Source of the DNA: SAR202 cluster bacterium bin127
Lineage (GTDB): Bacteria; Chloroflexota; Dehalococcoidia; Lucifugimonadales; Lucifugimonadaceae
Length of the DNA stretch: 64,000 bases
NCBI GenBank assembly: GCA_002239045.1
Contig: MPNN01000005.1
Coordinates: 186,001 to 250,000, forward strand
Reading direction: 5' to 3'
Made by a program: the position numbers and the translations under genes
The notes under the pieces: model-generated
What the model was told of the DNA's origin: nothing
Databases searched by the model: none
Seen by the model: only the letters and a program-made list of their open reading frames with translations
Shown: piece by piece, positions 16,085-24,903 of the stretch
How the letters are laid out: the number at the start of each line of letters is the position of its first letter
Position numbering within the stretch: position 1 is the stretch's first letter

Positions 16085-16109
16085 ATTCGCAATTGGAAAC
16101 ATTGCGAAT
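16085..16109. promoter_or_regulatory. Perfect inverted repeat downstream of a -10 (candidate operator)
   Basis: ATTCGCAAT-n7-ATTGCGAAT: 9-bp perfect arms 32 nt upstream of the 16142 start and just after a TATATT hexamer (16072-16077). Its position fits a repressor site controlling the transporter operon. Confidence 0.5.
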
Positions 16110-16141
16110 GACGAATCATAATCAAAACTTGAGGTGTTGAA

Positions 16142-18253
16142 ATGCGAAGCGCGATGCGTGATTCCTTGTCGACGCGCAGATTGTGGATTTCGCTCGGCTT
16201 AACAGTCTTGGCGGGTGCAATGGGCATCCTCCTTGCTTGTGGCGGGACGGAAACCGTTGTCCAGACCGTTGTTGTCGAGAAATCTGTGCAGGAGACGGTC
16301 ATCCAGACTGTCGTGGTCGAAAAAGAAGTGATCGTTGAAGGTCAGACGGTAGTCCAAACCGTCGTAGTAGAGAGGGAGGTGGAGCTTCCCGGCCAGACGA
16401 TAGTCCAAACCGTTGTCGTTGAGAAGGAAGTCCAAGTGGCGGGTCAGACTGTCATCCAGACCGTTGTGGTCGAGAAAGAAGTGCAGGTCGCGGGCGAAAC
16501 CGTCGTCCAGACGGTGGTAGTCGAAAAACAGGTCGAAGTTGAGAAGGAGGTCGAGAAGGAAGTGCAAGTGGTTGTGACAGCCACGCCGGAACCGGCGATG
16601 ATGATGGAGGAACCGACTTTCAAAGGCAATCTGCGGTTAGGCGAAATCCTCGTCGACCCGCCCGTTTTCTTGCCAAGCAAGCAAGGCACGGGCAACATGC
16701 AGCTACTCATCTTCTGGGGCTTCTTCGAGCCGCTGATGTGGGCCCAACACTCCGCGCCACCGAAGCTAAACCTCGATGCCCCGACATACACGGAAGGTAT
16801 CGCCGAGTCTTGGGAAGTAGCGAGTGACACCAGCGCAGTGACCTTCAAAATCCGCGACGGTGTCGAGTTCCACACCGACTGGAACGGCAATGACTGGGGA
16901 GAAGTCTCCGCGCACGACGTTCAGTGGAGTTTCGACTCTGCACTCGGCGAAGGCAGCATCAACCAGAGAGCGCAAGGCGTTCAGCGGTTTGTCAGCGGCT
17001 TCGAAGCCGTGGACGACAGCACAGTGCGGATGAACATCAAAGACAACAGTCTCGATCCGCGTTGGTACCACATCATCTCGAACACCACGCTCGGAGCGCC
17101 CGTCATCGTGCCGAAGCGTCTCTATGACGAAATGGGCGAGGATGCCGCTAACCTCACGCCGGTCGGGACCGGATCTTTCCGCATCACCGAGTGGGTTACG
17201 GATAGTAACGTTCGAGCAGAACCGGTTGAGGGCCACTATCGTCAGCAACCGAGCGTAGCCTCATACGAAGTCATCCTGATGCCGGAGCCGCTGGCGCGAA
17301 TCGCAGCTCTGCAGACTGGCTTGATCCACGTCGCACGCGTGCCACTGAAGCTCATCAAGAACACCGTCAACAACATCGACGGTGCGCGCCCGCAGGTTGT
17401 CGGCCCGCCGATTAACCAAGTCGTGATGATGGCCGGTAACTACTGGGCACAGACCGATCAAAACGGTGAAAACATCTATCGCACTCGAGAAGGTTTCTTG
17501 CCAGACGAAGACCATCCATGGATCGGTGATCCTGACGACCCGGCGTCGATGGAACGCGCGAACAAAGTTCGACGGGCACTCAGGCTAGGCATCGACCGTC
17601 AGACGATCGTCGACGAGATTCAGTCCGGCGTCGGTAGCCCGTTGACGAATGCCATCAACGCGTTCCCGGGCGATCCGCACTGGATTGACGATTTTGACGT
17701 GCCATACGACCCAGATCAGGCAAAGGCGCTATTGGCGGAAGCCGGGTACCCGGACTGCTTCGAGTTCAAGTACCACGTTGCTCCTGGCAAGGAGTGGGAC
17801 GCCGAAGTCGGCGGGGCAGTTGCTCAATTCTGGCGTGAACTTGGTTGTGAGGTCACGGTCGACGCTACGGATTACGGTGCAGCTCGACCACGACTGGTTA
17901 ATCGACAGAAACAGATTCCTTGGATGATCCAGGCCGGTACCAACGCTCCACCTGACGCGTTCTTCGGTTCGGTCTATCGACCATCTGGCGGATTCAACTA
18001 CGGCATCGAGTTGCCGGATGACATCACCGCGATTTCGGTACGCAACCTCGACTTGGCATCGACCACATTCGAGGAACGCGTCGCCAACACTGTCGAATGG
18101 TGGTCATACGTCAACGAGTGGAACTTGGTGGCATCAGTTAGCACCCTACCGACATCGGTGGTATTGCGACCTGAGATCACATCCTACGATCCGTACATGA
18201 ACACCGGCCCCGAGTTCGTGGCACCCGAATCGGTCGTCATGAGCGGCGAATGA
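16142..18253 (+). CDS. ABC transporter substrate-binding lipoprotein, family 5 (peptide/nickel type)
   Basis: A 703-residue precursor. A basic N-region and a hydrophobic core end at Cys33 (LLAC), so the protein is lipid-anchored. Residues ~34-145 form a stalk of degenerate 17-residue units (TVVQTVVVEKEVQVAG type). The SBP_bac_5 domain starts near 155 and has the usual pattern: AESWEV, FKIRDGVEFH, PVGTGSFRITEW, RRALRLGIDRQTIV and LLAEAGY. It captures an oligopeptide or similar solute outside the membrane. GAGGTG precedes the ATG. It leads a three-gene unit with two permeases but no ATPase nearby. Confidence 0.92.
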   Translation: MRSAMRDSLSTRRLWISLGLTVLAGAMGILLACGGTETVVQTVVVEKSVQETVIQTVVVEKEVIVEGQTVVQTVVVEREVELPGQTIVQTVVVEKEVQVAGQTVIQTVVVEKEVQVAGETVVQTVVVEKQVEVEKEVEKEVQVVVTATPEPAMMMEEPTFKGNLRLGEILVDPPVFLPSKQGTGNMQLLIFWGFFEPLMWAQHSAPPKLNLDAPTYTEGIAESWEVASDTSAVTFKIRDGVEFHTDWNGNDWGEVSAHDVQWSFDSALGEGSINQRAQGVQRFVSGFEAVDDSTVRMNIKDNSLDPRWYHIISNTTLGAPVIVPKRLYDEMGEDAANLTPVGTGSFRITEWVTDSNVRAEPVEGHYRQQPSVASYEVILMPEPLARIAALQTGLIHVARVPLKLIKNTVNNIDGARPQVVGPPINQVVMMAGNYWAQTDQNGENIYRTREGFLPDEDHPWIGDPDDPASMERANKVRRALRLGIDRQTIVDEIQSGVGSPLTNAINAFPGDPHWIDDFDVPYDPDQAKALLAEAGYPDCFEFKYHVAPGKEWDAEVGGAVAQFWRELGCEVTVDATDYGAARPRLVNRQKQIPWMIQAGTNAPPDAFFGSVYRPSGGFNYGIELPDDITAISVRNLDLASTTFEERVANTVEWWSYVNEWNLVASVSTLPTSVVLRPEITSYDPYMNTGPEFVAPESVVMSGE

Positions 18254-18297
18254 CGTAACAGATACGTCATTGGACGTGTCACGCGGATAACGCGTGG

Positions 18298-18335
18298 AGA
18301 CGGCGTCGCCTAGATAGAATCTGGGCACGCCGTCT
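18298..18335 (+). other. Stem-loop between binding-protein and permease genes
   Basis: AGACGGCGT/ACGCCGTCT (9 bp perfect arms, 20-nt loop) in the 125-nt gap after the 16142 gene. It is followed by TCT and no long U-tract. Three of the other four such junctions in the window also carry a hairpin. Confidence 0.6.
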
Positions 18336-18378
18336 TCTGTTGTCATCACTACCGCGCCAGAACTGTTGAGTTCGTGAA

Positions 18379-19296
18379 TTGAAAAAGCTGCTGATCCGCA
18401 GACTGTTGGCGGCCATCGTCGTGCTGCTTCTCGCCAGCATCTTGGTGTTCGCGCTTTCAAGGATGAGCGGCGATCCGCGCCACCTCTTTTTGAGCGAATA
18501 CACAACCGACGAGCAATGGGAACAGTGGGGACGCGATTTCGGATTAGACAAGCCATACCACGAGCAATACTTCCGGTGGCTCTCTGGTGCCGTCCTTTTG
18601 GACTTTGACATCTCCGTCAAGGAACAGATACCGGCGACAACGGTCGTGCTCCGCAAAATTCCGAACACGCTGCAATTAGCCGCAGGTGCTTATGTGTTCG
18701 CTCTGCTGGTCGGGATCCCGTTGGGTATCTTCTCGTCGATACTCAGAGGAACATTCTTGGATCTATTCGCCCGAGGATTCGCATTGCTTGGACAGGCGAT
18801 GCCGGGATTCTGGCTTGGAATAATGCTCATTCTTATTTTTGCCGTGTGGCTTGGATGGGTACCTGCTGGCGGAAAAGACGATCTACGAAGCCTGATCCTT
18901 CCATCAATAACGCTCGGATGGTTCGCTGCCGCTGCGCTGCTGAGGCTTACCCGTTCTGCAATGCTCGAGATCCTTGATAGCGAGTTCGTAAAACTGGCCC
19001 GCGCGAAAGGCGCATCGCAATGGACGGTGATCATCAAACACGCATTTAGAAACGCCATCATAGTTCCATTGACGTTCGCCGGTATATTTCTTTCCGCGTT
19101 GCTTACCGGCGCAGTCGTGACGGAAACAGTGTTTGGATGGCCTGGGCTTGGCAGATTGGCTTTGCAGTCAGTTTTCGGAACCGACTTTCCAGTGATCAGC
19201 GCGATCGTCATGTTTGCCACGGCCGGATATCTGGCCATGAACTTGTTCGTTGACATCCTCTATGGTGTGCTAGACCCGCGCATCAGGCAGAGTTGA
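18379..19296 (+). CDS. ABC transporter permease, DppB/OppB type
   Basis: A 305-residue membrane protein with six predicted helices. The ATPase-contact (EAA) loop reads EFVKLARAKGASQWTVIIKH. The end LYGVLDPRIRQS is the family norm. It begins with TTG 18379; the N-terminal RRLLAAIVVLLLAS is the first helix. Together with the next permease it forms the channel for the 16142 binding protein. Confidence 0.92.
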   Translation: MKKLLIRRLLAAIVVLLLASILVFALSRMSGDPRHLFLSEYTTDEQWEQWGRDFGLDKPYHEQYFRWLSGAVLLDFDISVKEQIPATTVVLRKIPNTLQLAAGAYVFALLVGIPLGIFSSILRGTFLDLFARGFALLGQAMPGFWLGIMLILIFAVWLGWVPAGGKDDLRSLILPSITLGWFAAAALLRLTRSAMLEILDSEFVKLARAKGASQWTVIIKHAFRNAIIVPLTFAGIFLSALLTGAVVTETVFGWPGLGRLALQSVFGTDFPVISAIVMFATAGYLAMNLFVDILYGVLDPRIRQS

Positions 19297-19297
19297 A

Positions 19298-20236
19298 ATG
19301 GCTTCCAACGCGCAAACAACATCTGATACCGTCAACGCACCACTCGTCGTTGGTGAAGACCGGAACGGTTTGCGAGTCCTTTGGCACGTCTTGCGCCGTT
19401 ACCCCGTATTGCCGTCGTTCATCGTCGCCGTATTGGTAATCGCCGCAGTCTTCGCACCCTGGCTTGCCCAACACGATCCGCTTGTCGGCAAATTGAAGGA
19501 TCAAGACCGCCCGCCGATCTGGCAAGAATCGTCGCCGATCAGCGGGAAGGAGCCGTTGTGGGATTATCCACTAGGCACCGATCCCCTAGGTAGAGACATG
19601 CTGAGCCGGATCATCTGGGGCGCTCGTTACTCAATGATGATCGCTTCCGTAGTTCTGATCTCTGGCGCCGTAGGTGGCACGATACTCGGTTTGATTGCAG
19701 GTTACTTCGGCGGGATATACGACGAGATATTGATGCGGATGGTGGACCTGACGCTCGGAGTTCCATTCATCCTCGTGGCCCTGGCCACTGTGGTGGTTTT
19801 CGGTTCAAGTATGGTGTTGATTATCTCGTTGCTGATCTTGTTCAGTTGGAGCGGTTTCGCACGCCAAATCAGGGCGGAAACGTTGCGGCTCAAAGCGTCG
19901 GACTATGTCGCGTTGGCAGTGGTCGCGGGAGCAACGTCGCGACGCATTATTTCGAAGCACGTGTTACCGGGGGTTGTAAACACCGTGCTCGTGATCGCCA
20001 GCCTCAACATCGGGCAGCTGATTCTCACGGAGGCGACGCTGAGCTTCCTCGGAGTGGGAATACCCAAACCGCGTCCAGCTTGGGGCTCAATGGTCGCCGA
20101 AGGTCGCGACTACATCGACACTTCTTATTGGATGGCGTTATTTCCCGGCCTCGCCATCTTTGCCGTCGTCTTCGCCATGAACTTCCTCGGCGATTGGATC
20201 CGTGACCGGTTGGATCCGAGGTTGCGGCAGCTTTAG
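19298..20236 (+). CDS. ABC transporter permease, DppC/OppC type
   Basis: A 312-residue permease. It has the OppC_N helix near 35-55, the YPLGTDPLGRDMLSRI signature, the EAA loop (SDYVALAVVAGATSRRIISK) and the TLSFLGVG motif. The ATG is immediately after the preceding stop, so the two are translationally coupled. No ATPase genes follow: the next gene is the convergent MTA phosphorylase, with overlapping 3' ends. The complex probably borrows ATPases from another locus. Confidence 0.92.
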   Translation: MASNAQTTSDTVNAPLVVGEDRNGLRVLWHVLRRYPVLPSFIVAVLVIAAVFAPWLAQHDPLVGKLKDQDRPPIWQESSPISGKEPLWDYPLGTDPLGRDMLSRIIWGARYSMMIASVVLISGAVGGTILGLIAGYFGGIYDEILMRMVDLTLGVPFILVALATVVVFGSSMVLIISLLILFSWSGFARQIRAETLRLKASDYVALAVVAGATSRRIISKHVLPGVVNTVLVIASLNIGQLILTEATLSFLGVGIPKPRPAWGSMVAEGRDYIDTSYWMALFPGLAIFAVVFAMNFLGDWIRDRLDPRLRQL

Positions 20237-21132
20237 CCAGCCCAACCTTCATTCTTCAACACCCGCCCGGCTACAGCGTCGAGTTTACGCATCAGGGCAG
20301 GATCGCGATCTTGTGGTGCGGTCGCAATGGCGTGTTCCAGCGCGGTGTGAACGCCCGACGGGAATGGGGCATCGAGCGCGCCGATGACTGGCACCGCGGC
20401 TTTGACCAATGCTCTGGCACCATCGGTGTTACTGCGCAGGACCTCGAGCACCAGCGACGCTGAAACATCCTCGTGCTCTTCATGCCAACAGTCGTAGTCG
20501 GTAACCATCGCAACCGTCGTGTACGCCATCTCCGCCTCGCGAGCCAACTTGGCCTCCGGCATATTCGTCATCCCGATAATGTCGGCACCCCACGATCGAT
20601 ACAGATTAGACTCGGCACGCGTAGAAAACTGCGGACCGTTCATCGCAAGATACGTGCCGCCACGCACCAAATCTATATCCAAACTACCCGCCGCCTCTTC
20701 GACCGCGTCGTTCATCGTGCTGCACACCGGGTCCGCCATGCTCACATGAGCCACGAATCCCTCGCCGAAGAACGAGCTTTCCCGACCGCTCGTCCGGTCG
20801 ATGTATTGATCGACCAGCACAAACTTGCCCGGCGCCAGATCCGCATTCAACGAACCGACTGCGCTGAAGGCCAAGACACGGTCTACCCCGGCGCGTTTGA
20901 GCGCGTCGATATTCGCCCGGTAGTTCACTTCGGAAGGCGACACGCGGTGACCCCGACCATGCCGAGGCAGAAAAGCGACCCGATATCCCTCTAAATCTCC
21001 GATCAACAGTTCATCGGACGGTTTTCCGAACGGAGACTGGACCGCAATCCATTGAGCACCTTCGAATCCCTCCAACTGGTACAGACCTGTTCCACCGATG
21101 ATGCCGACGGTAACCCGAGCGTCGCTTGCCAA
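20233..21132 (-). CDS. mtnP: S-methyl-5'-thioadenosine phosphorylase
   Basis: A 299-residue trimeric-type purine/MTA phosphorylase. It opens with VGIIGGTGLYQ and has PRHGRGHRVSPSEVNYRAN, YIDRTSG, NGPQFSTRAE, GMTNMPEAKLAREAEM and TDYDCWHEEHEDV, all diagnostic for MTAP. It converts methylthioadenosine and phosphate to adenine and methylthioribose-1-phosphate, clearing a by-product of SAM use. The start is TTG 21132 because GGAGGA sits 5 nt upstream; longer readings run toward the promoter of the divergent tRNA-Leu. It complements the SAM-cycle genes at 31.5-35 kb. Confidence 0.93.
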   Translation of the reverse strand: MASDARVTVGIIGGTGLYQLEGFEGAQWIAVQSPFGKPSDELLIGDLEGYRVAFLPRHGRGHRVSPSEVNYRANIDALKRAGVDRVLAFSAVGSLNADLAPGKFVLVDQYIDRTSGRESSFFGEGFVAHVSMADPVCSTMNDAVEEAAGSLDIDLVRGGTYLAMNGPQFSTRAESNLYRSWGADIIGMTNMPEAKLAREAEMAYTTVAMVTDYDCWHEEHEDVSASLVLEVLRSNTDGARALVKAAVPVIGALDAPFPSGVHTALEHAIATAPQDRDPALMRKLDAVAGRVLKNEGWAG

Positions 21133-21187
21133 TATATTCCTCCAGTAATTTGCCCAAGTCTCAAGTCGGGCGGTAATTCCTTGCGAT

Positions 21188-21216
21188 CTGACTCTGGCAA
21201 GGTTCACATTTAGAAT
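21188..21216 (+). promoter_or_regulatory. Promoter of tRNA-Leu (TAA)
   Basis: CTGACT-17 nt-TAGAAT, ending 34 nt upstream of the tRNA. The -10 is the same as for the other tRNA genes. Confidence 0.5.
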
Positions 21217-21250
21217 CTTAAGCGTGGCAGATGTGGGATGTGTGGAATCT

Positions 21251-21338
21251 GCCGAGATGGCGGAACGGTAGACGCAGCGGGCTTAAACCCCGCGGCCCGT
21301 AAAACGGCGTGTGGGTTCGAATCCCACTCTCGGCACCA
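21251..21338 (+). tRNA. tRNA-Leu (TAA)
   Basis: Class II tRNA. Acceptor GCCGAGA/TCTCGGC, anticodon stem GCGGG/CCCGC with loop CTTAAAC (anticodon TAA), a long variable arm, T-loop TTCGAAT, discriminator A and an encoded CCA. Confidence 0.95.
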
Positions 21339-21415
21339 TCTTCAGCGAATCGATTCGACTACGGTGTTAAACTCGCCTGCAAATCCTCACGTTCACGTCA
21401 AACTGGAAAGCTCAG

Positions 21416-22204
21416 ATGTCCGAAGTCAACCAACGCCACGTCTCCTACGACGAAATCGTCAATGATCTTCGACAGAAAGCGACCCTTGCCGCGTCTGGTG
21501 ACCAATCCGAGACAACCCTTTCCAGTCACATCGGAGCCGAATTCAAATCGAATCGAGTCCTGATCCAAGACAGCAGAAACCGAGCTTCCGTCATTACGTC
21601 TCCTGGCGGGTCGCCCGGAGACCCACACATCCATCCTGACTTCAATGAGTGGTTCATGGGATTCGGCGGTGTGATGGGGTTCCTAGTAGGGGAATACACA
21701 CCGTTTCGCGGTACCTTCGGAGACATAACGGTGGCACCATGCGGTTACCGACATACCCCCCTCCCGTGGTACGGCGACATGTGCCTGAGGTTGGTATGCA
21801 CCAAACCCGGTTCTAACCACGACATCAAGGGCATCGAACCCTCACGAACCGTGCGCCTAGACCCCGACTGGGAACCGCCCAACCGAATACTCACCCCACT
21901 GCCATACATGATCGAACGCCACGGCTTAGACGCAAATTGGCAAGAATCCGTCCTACTCGACCAGCGCAACCGCGTTGAGATGTTCAACGTGTTGCCAGGC
22001 GCCTCCGCGGAATCGGTCAACGGCGACAACGAATCGTGGTGGGTCGTGTTGAAGGGCAACGTACGCTTCGAAATGGCCGGCGATGTAGTAGATGCCAGCA
22101 AAGGCAGCGTTCTCTATTCTGGCGACGGCGAATTCAGCGCCATCACCGCCACCGGCCCTGGTTCAGGCATCTTCGTCGAAGTTGCAGACCCAGCTACTTG
22201 CTGA
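21416..22204 (+). CDS. Bicupin-like protein, first of a tandem pair
   Basis: A 262-residue protein with two cupin-like beta-barrel halves. The first half contains SPGGSPGDPHIHPDFNEWF and GEYTPFRGTFGDITVAP, the HxH...E and G-D motif spacing of a cupin metal site. The second (NRVEMFNVLPG, WWVVLKGNVRFEM, SGDGEFSAI) lacks an obvious histidine set. It could be a small-molecule isomerase, dioxygenase or binding protein; I do not recognise a specific family. A close paralogue follows 219 nt downstream. A TGTTAAACT element (21365) lies about 50 nt upstream of both genes' starts. Confidence 0.7.
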   Translation: MSEVNQRHVSYDEIVNDLRQKATLAASGDQSETTLSSHIGAEFKSNRVLIQDSRNRASVITSPGGSPGDPHIHPDFNEWFMGFGGVMGFLVGEYTPFRGTFGDITVAPCGYRHTPLPWYGDMCLRLVCTKPGSNHDIKGIEPSRTVRLDPDWEPPNRILTPLPYMIERHGLDANWQESVLLDQRNRVEMFNVLPGASAESVNGDNESWWVVLKGNVRFEMAGDVVDASKGSVLYSGDGEFSAITATGPGSGIFVEVADPATC

Positions 22205-22269
22205 AAACGCTGTCTCACTTAGCGCAATCCTTTCACTCCGCGAAACCCATTATCCCCTCGCGCACCCGT

Positions 22270-22300
22270 GTCATTCCGAGCGCAGCGAGGAATCTCCCCC
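22270..22300. repeat. Short dispersed palindromic repeat (ATTCC...GGAAT type)
   Basis: GTCATTCCGAGCGCAGCGAG followed by GAATCTCCCC, with ATTCC/GGAAT arms. This form is related to, but distinct from, the CCGGCG element and is common in bacterial genomes. It lies between the two cupin paralogues. Confidence 0.6.
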
Positions 22301-22423
22301 GTCGCAAACCACAATCCGGCTAATGAACGCTCCGTGATCGCGCATTTCCACTGTTAAACTGCTACGAGTGCGATTTTCGCGCCACGGCAGAACCTGAAAT
22401 CAAACCCGAAATCGGATAATTCA

Positions 22424-23203
22424 ATGTCTGAACTAAACGCTCGCCATGTGACGTACGAAGAGATCGTCGATACGCTTCGGCCTGACGCCCCCGATATTGA
22501 GGGACCGGTGCTGGACGAGATAGCAAGGTCCGGCGGCGGATACGCGACCGTTACCAAGTCGCGCGTCATGGTCATGGACTCGCGCAATCGGATGGCAGTT
22601 ATTTCATCACCGGGCGGTTCGCCGGGAGACCCCCACCTCCATGACGATTTCAACGAATGGTGGGTCGCTTTCGGAGGCGAGATGCGCTACCGCGTGGGCG
22701 AGTACGAACCGTTCAAAGCACACTTTGGCGACATCATCGTCGCGCCGAGCGGATACCGCCACGACCCGAGGGCTTGGAAGGGCGAGATGTGCATGCGTAT
22801 GGTCACCGGCAAACCGGGATCAAATCACGATCTGAAAGGATTGGTGCCATCACGCACGATTCCGCTGGAAGACCACTGGGAACCGCCGAACCGGATATTC
22901 ACACCGCTCGACTACATGATCGACCGGCACGGATTGGAAGAAGATTGGCGAGAGACGGTCATCCTCGACCAGCGGAACCGAGTTGAGATGTGGCACGTGA
23001 TGCCAGGCGGCCCGATGGCGACCATGTCCGGCGAATCGGAAGCTTGGTGGGTAGTTCTACGCGGCTCCGTAAGTTTTCATCTAGGCGGAGACGTAGTGGA
23101 TGCCGGTCAGGGGGATGTCGTCTACTCGGGAGATGGTGAGAGTAGCAGCATCTCCGTCGATGGAGACGAATCGGCGATTTTCATCGAAGTGCTCGAGCCC
23201 TGA
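22424..23203 (+). CDS. Bicupin-like protein, second of a tandem pair
   Basis: A 259-residue paralogue of the 21416 product. The two share MSE(V/L)N-RHV-Y-EIV, SPGGSPGDPH, KPGSNHD-KG, SRT, WEPPNRI-TPL-YMI-RHGL, LDQRNRVEM and YSGDGE. The putative metal residues of the first barrel are kept (DPHLHDDFNEW). The N-terminal 20-45 residues differ most, which suggests divergence of substrate. Each copy has its own TGTTAAACT element (22352 here), so they can be expressed separately. The function is unknown. Confidence 0.7.
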   Translation: MSELNARHVTYEEIVDTLRPDAPDIEGPVLDEIARSGGGYATVTKSRVMVMDSRNRMAVISSPGGSPGDPHLHDDFNEWWVAFGGEMRYRVGEYEPFKAHFGDIIVAPSGYRHDPRAWKGEMCMRMVTGKPGSNHDLKGLVPSRTIPLEDHWEPPNRIFTPLDYMIDRHGLEEDWRETVILDQRNRVEMWHVMPGGPMATMSGESEAWWVVLRGSVSFHLGGDVVDAGQGDVVYSGDGESSSISVDGDESAIFIEVLEP

Positions 23204-23296
23204 CGGATGAGGATATTTCTTGCCACATAAATTCCAGTAAATCGCAATCTTCTGTTAAGTTGGATTCTTTGCGCATTAGGCACTCCACTGGAACAT

Positions 23297-23380
23297 CGCC
23301 GTAAAAATGCCGGCGATAACGCAGCTAGATTGGGAGGTTGCGTTGGCGGTAGCCCTAGTCATTGAAGGGTTAGGGAGAAT
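23297..23380 (+). ncRNA. Candidate structured RNA upstream of hicBA
   Basis: Three consecutive hairpins can be drawn: CGCCG/CGGCG (23297-23315), AACGCA/TGCGTT (23318-23344) and CCCTA/TAGGG (23353-23375). The last is followed by AGAATATTT, terminator-like. A TGTTAAGTT -10-like element (23253) lies upstream. No ORF is visible in the 245-nt gap. It could be a small RNA or a leader; low certainty. Confidence 0.3.
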
Positions 23381-23398
23381 ATTTACCTAGTTCCAATG

Positions 23399-23421
23399 GT
23401 TCGACAGCCGCGTGGTCGAAC
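23399..23421. promoter_or_regulatory. Inverted repeat upstream of hicB (candidate HicB operator)
   Basis: GTTCGAC-n9-GTCGAAC, perfect 7-bp arms, 28 nt before the hicB start and next to a TATACAAT -10-like sequence. HicB antitoxins commonly repress their own operon, so this is the natural operator candidate. Confidence 0.5.
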
Positions 23422-23448
23422 AAAATCCTGTGGTATACAATCCACGAC

Positions 23449-23694
23449 ATGATCACCCGTGCCAGCACAACCGAATTTCACGTCACCATCGAAGAGGATG
23501 AGGACGGAGTGTTTGTCGTCTCATGTCCGAGTCTTCCAGGTTGTCACTCACAAGGCGTTGACGTTGAAGATGCTCTTGCTAACATCAAAAGCGCCATCAT
23601 GCTTTACCTGAAACATACTGATCCTACGTACTCACGGATGCCCGTCGAAGTGGATGTGATCGCGACAGATGCCGAGACTTCCGTCGCTGTCTAG
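23449..23694 (+). CDS. hicB: HicB-family antitoxin
   Basis: An 81-residue protein with the partial RNase-H-like HicB fold: FHVTIEEDEDGVFVVSCPSLPGC, then HSQGVDVEDALANIKSAI, the signature of the family. It binds and blocks HicA. There is no separate C-terminal RHH or HTH domain, so DNA binding would rely on the short tail. hicB precedes hicA and overlaps it by 26 nt in another frame, which couples their translation. Confidence 0.88.
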   Translation: MITRASTTEFHVTIEEDEDGVFVVSCPSLPGCHSQGVDVEDALANIKSAIMLYLKHTDPTYSRMPVEVDVIATDAETSVAV

Positions 23695-23887
23695 ACGAGA
23701 ATTCGTCGCTGCCATGCGTCGCGTGGGCTACTCGGTCTCACCGGAGCGTGGCGATGGCAGTCATTACATGCTGTTGCATTCAGAACGCAGCAGCCTGACA
23801 GTTCCGCAGACGATAAGCAGAGGATTGTTGTCGAAACTCATCAGAGACGCAGGTCTATCGCGAGATGAATTCTTGAATCTGCTTTGA
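23669..23887 (+). CDS. hicA: HicA-family mRNA interferase toxin
   Basis: A 72-residue dsRBD-like HicA toxin: SRREFVAAMRRVGY, GDGSHYML with catalytic His32, then LTVPQTISRGLLSKLIRDAGLSRDEF. HicA cleaves mRNA independently of the ribosome until bound by HicB. The start lies inside the end of hicB. Confidence 0.88.
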   Translation: MPRLPSLSRREFVAAMRRVGYSVSPERGDGSHYMLLHSERSSLTVPQTISRGLLSKLIRDAGLSRDEFLNLL

Positions 23888-23978
23888 TCTGTTGGGCGAC
23901 CAGTCACACCGCCTAAATTTTCGCTCGTCCGTGTGGTCACTCGGCAGCCTCAACTGACCAATGATCGGAGTTATACCC

Positions 23979-24836
23979 ATGGGTTCAACACAGATCAAAG
24001 TCGGCGACTACGAAATCTCAGTGGTCGACGACCACATCGGCCTACGCCGCAATCCCGCCGATGTCTTCGTCGACGTCACCAAAGCTGAATGGGACCCTCA
24101 TCGCCACTACGCCCTCACCCCAGACGGATTTTGGGAGGCGCAGTGGCGAGGACATCTCATACGCCGGGTTGACGGCACTGGCGACAACATCCTCGTCGAC
24201 ACCGGCATGGGCCCCGGCCCGTACGAACACGGACCACCCCAAGGTGACCTCCTCACCAATCTCGAAAAACTCGGCGTCAAAGCAGCCGACATCAACAACG
24301 TCGTCACGACCCATTGCCACGGCGACCACATCGGTTGGAACATGCAGGGCACCGGTGCGTCAGCGTCCACCACATTCCCCAACGCCACCTACCACATCGC
24401 CAAAAACGACTGGACCTACTACAGCGACCCCGACAACGAAAACGACGTGTTCGACGTCCAAGTCGCCCCCCTAGAGTCAACCGGAAAGTCAACCGGTCAA
24501 CTAAAACTAGTCCTCGGCGAACTCGAAATAATGGACGGTGTGTCCCTACTCCCGACCAACGGCCACACCCCCGGACACCAATGCGTCCTCGTCCAATCCC
24601 GCGGCGAAACCGCAGTCCTAACCGGAGACCTCTTCCACAACATCGCTCAGATCAGAGAACAACACTGGTGCCCCGTATTCGACTGGCGCACCGACCTCTC
24701 AACCGCATCCCGCCGATGGCTACTATGGCGAGCAATATCAGAGAACTGGATTGTAGTTTCGGGACATTTGCCGACCAGGATAAGCATCGGCAAAGTAATC
24801 GAAAAACAAGGCAAACCTACATGGGTGGCGGTGTGA
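23979..24836 (+). CDS. MBL-fold metallo-hydrolase
   Basis: A 285-residue metallo-beta-lactamase-fold enzyme. The zinc motif THCHGDH, the GHTPGH histidine, TGDLFH and a final SGHLP histidine are all present. Close motif use is shared with quorum-quenching lactonases and other cytosolic MBL hydrolases; there is no signal peptide. ATG 23979 is preferred because GGAG lies 8 nt upstream; ATG 23961 would add six residues. It stands alone after hicBA. Confidence 0.85.
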   Translation: MGSTQIKVGDYEISVVDDHIGLRRNPADVFVDVTKAEWDPHRHYALTPDGFWEAQWRGHLIRRVDGTGDNILVDTGMGPGPYEHGPPQGDLLTNLEKLGVKAADINNVVTTHCHGDHIGWNMQGTGASASTTFPNATYHIAKNDWTYYSDPDNENDVFDVQVAPLESTGKSTGQLKLVLGELEIMDGVSLLPTNGHTPGHQCVLVQSRGETAVLTGDLFHNIAQIREQHWCPVFDWRTDLSTASRRWLLWRAISENWIVVSGHLPTRISIGKVIEKQGKPTWVAV

Positions 24837-24903
24837 ACACCTGTGAAAAATCCCTCTTCCATGTACGATTCGAAGTATTAGCATACCCTTAACCGGGAAC
24901 ATA

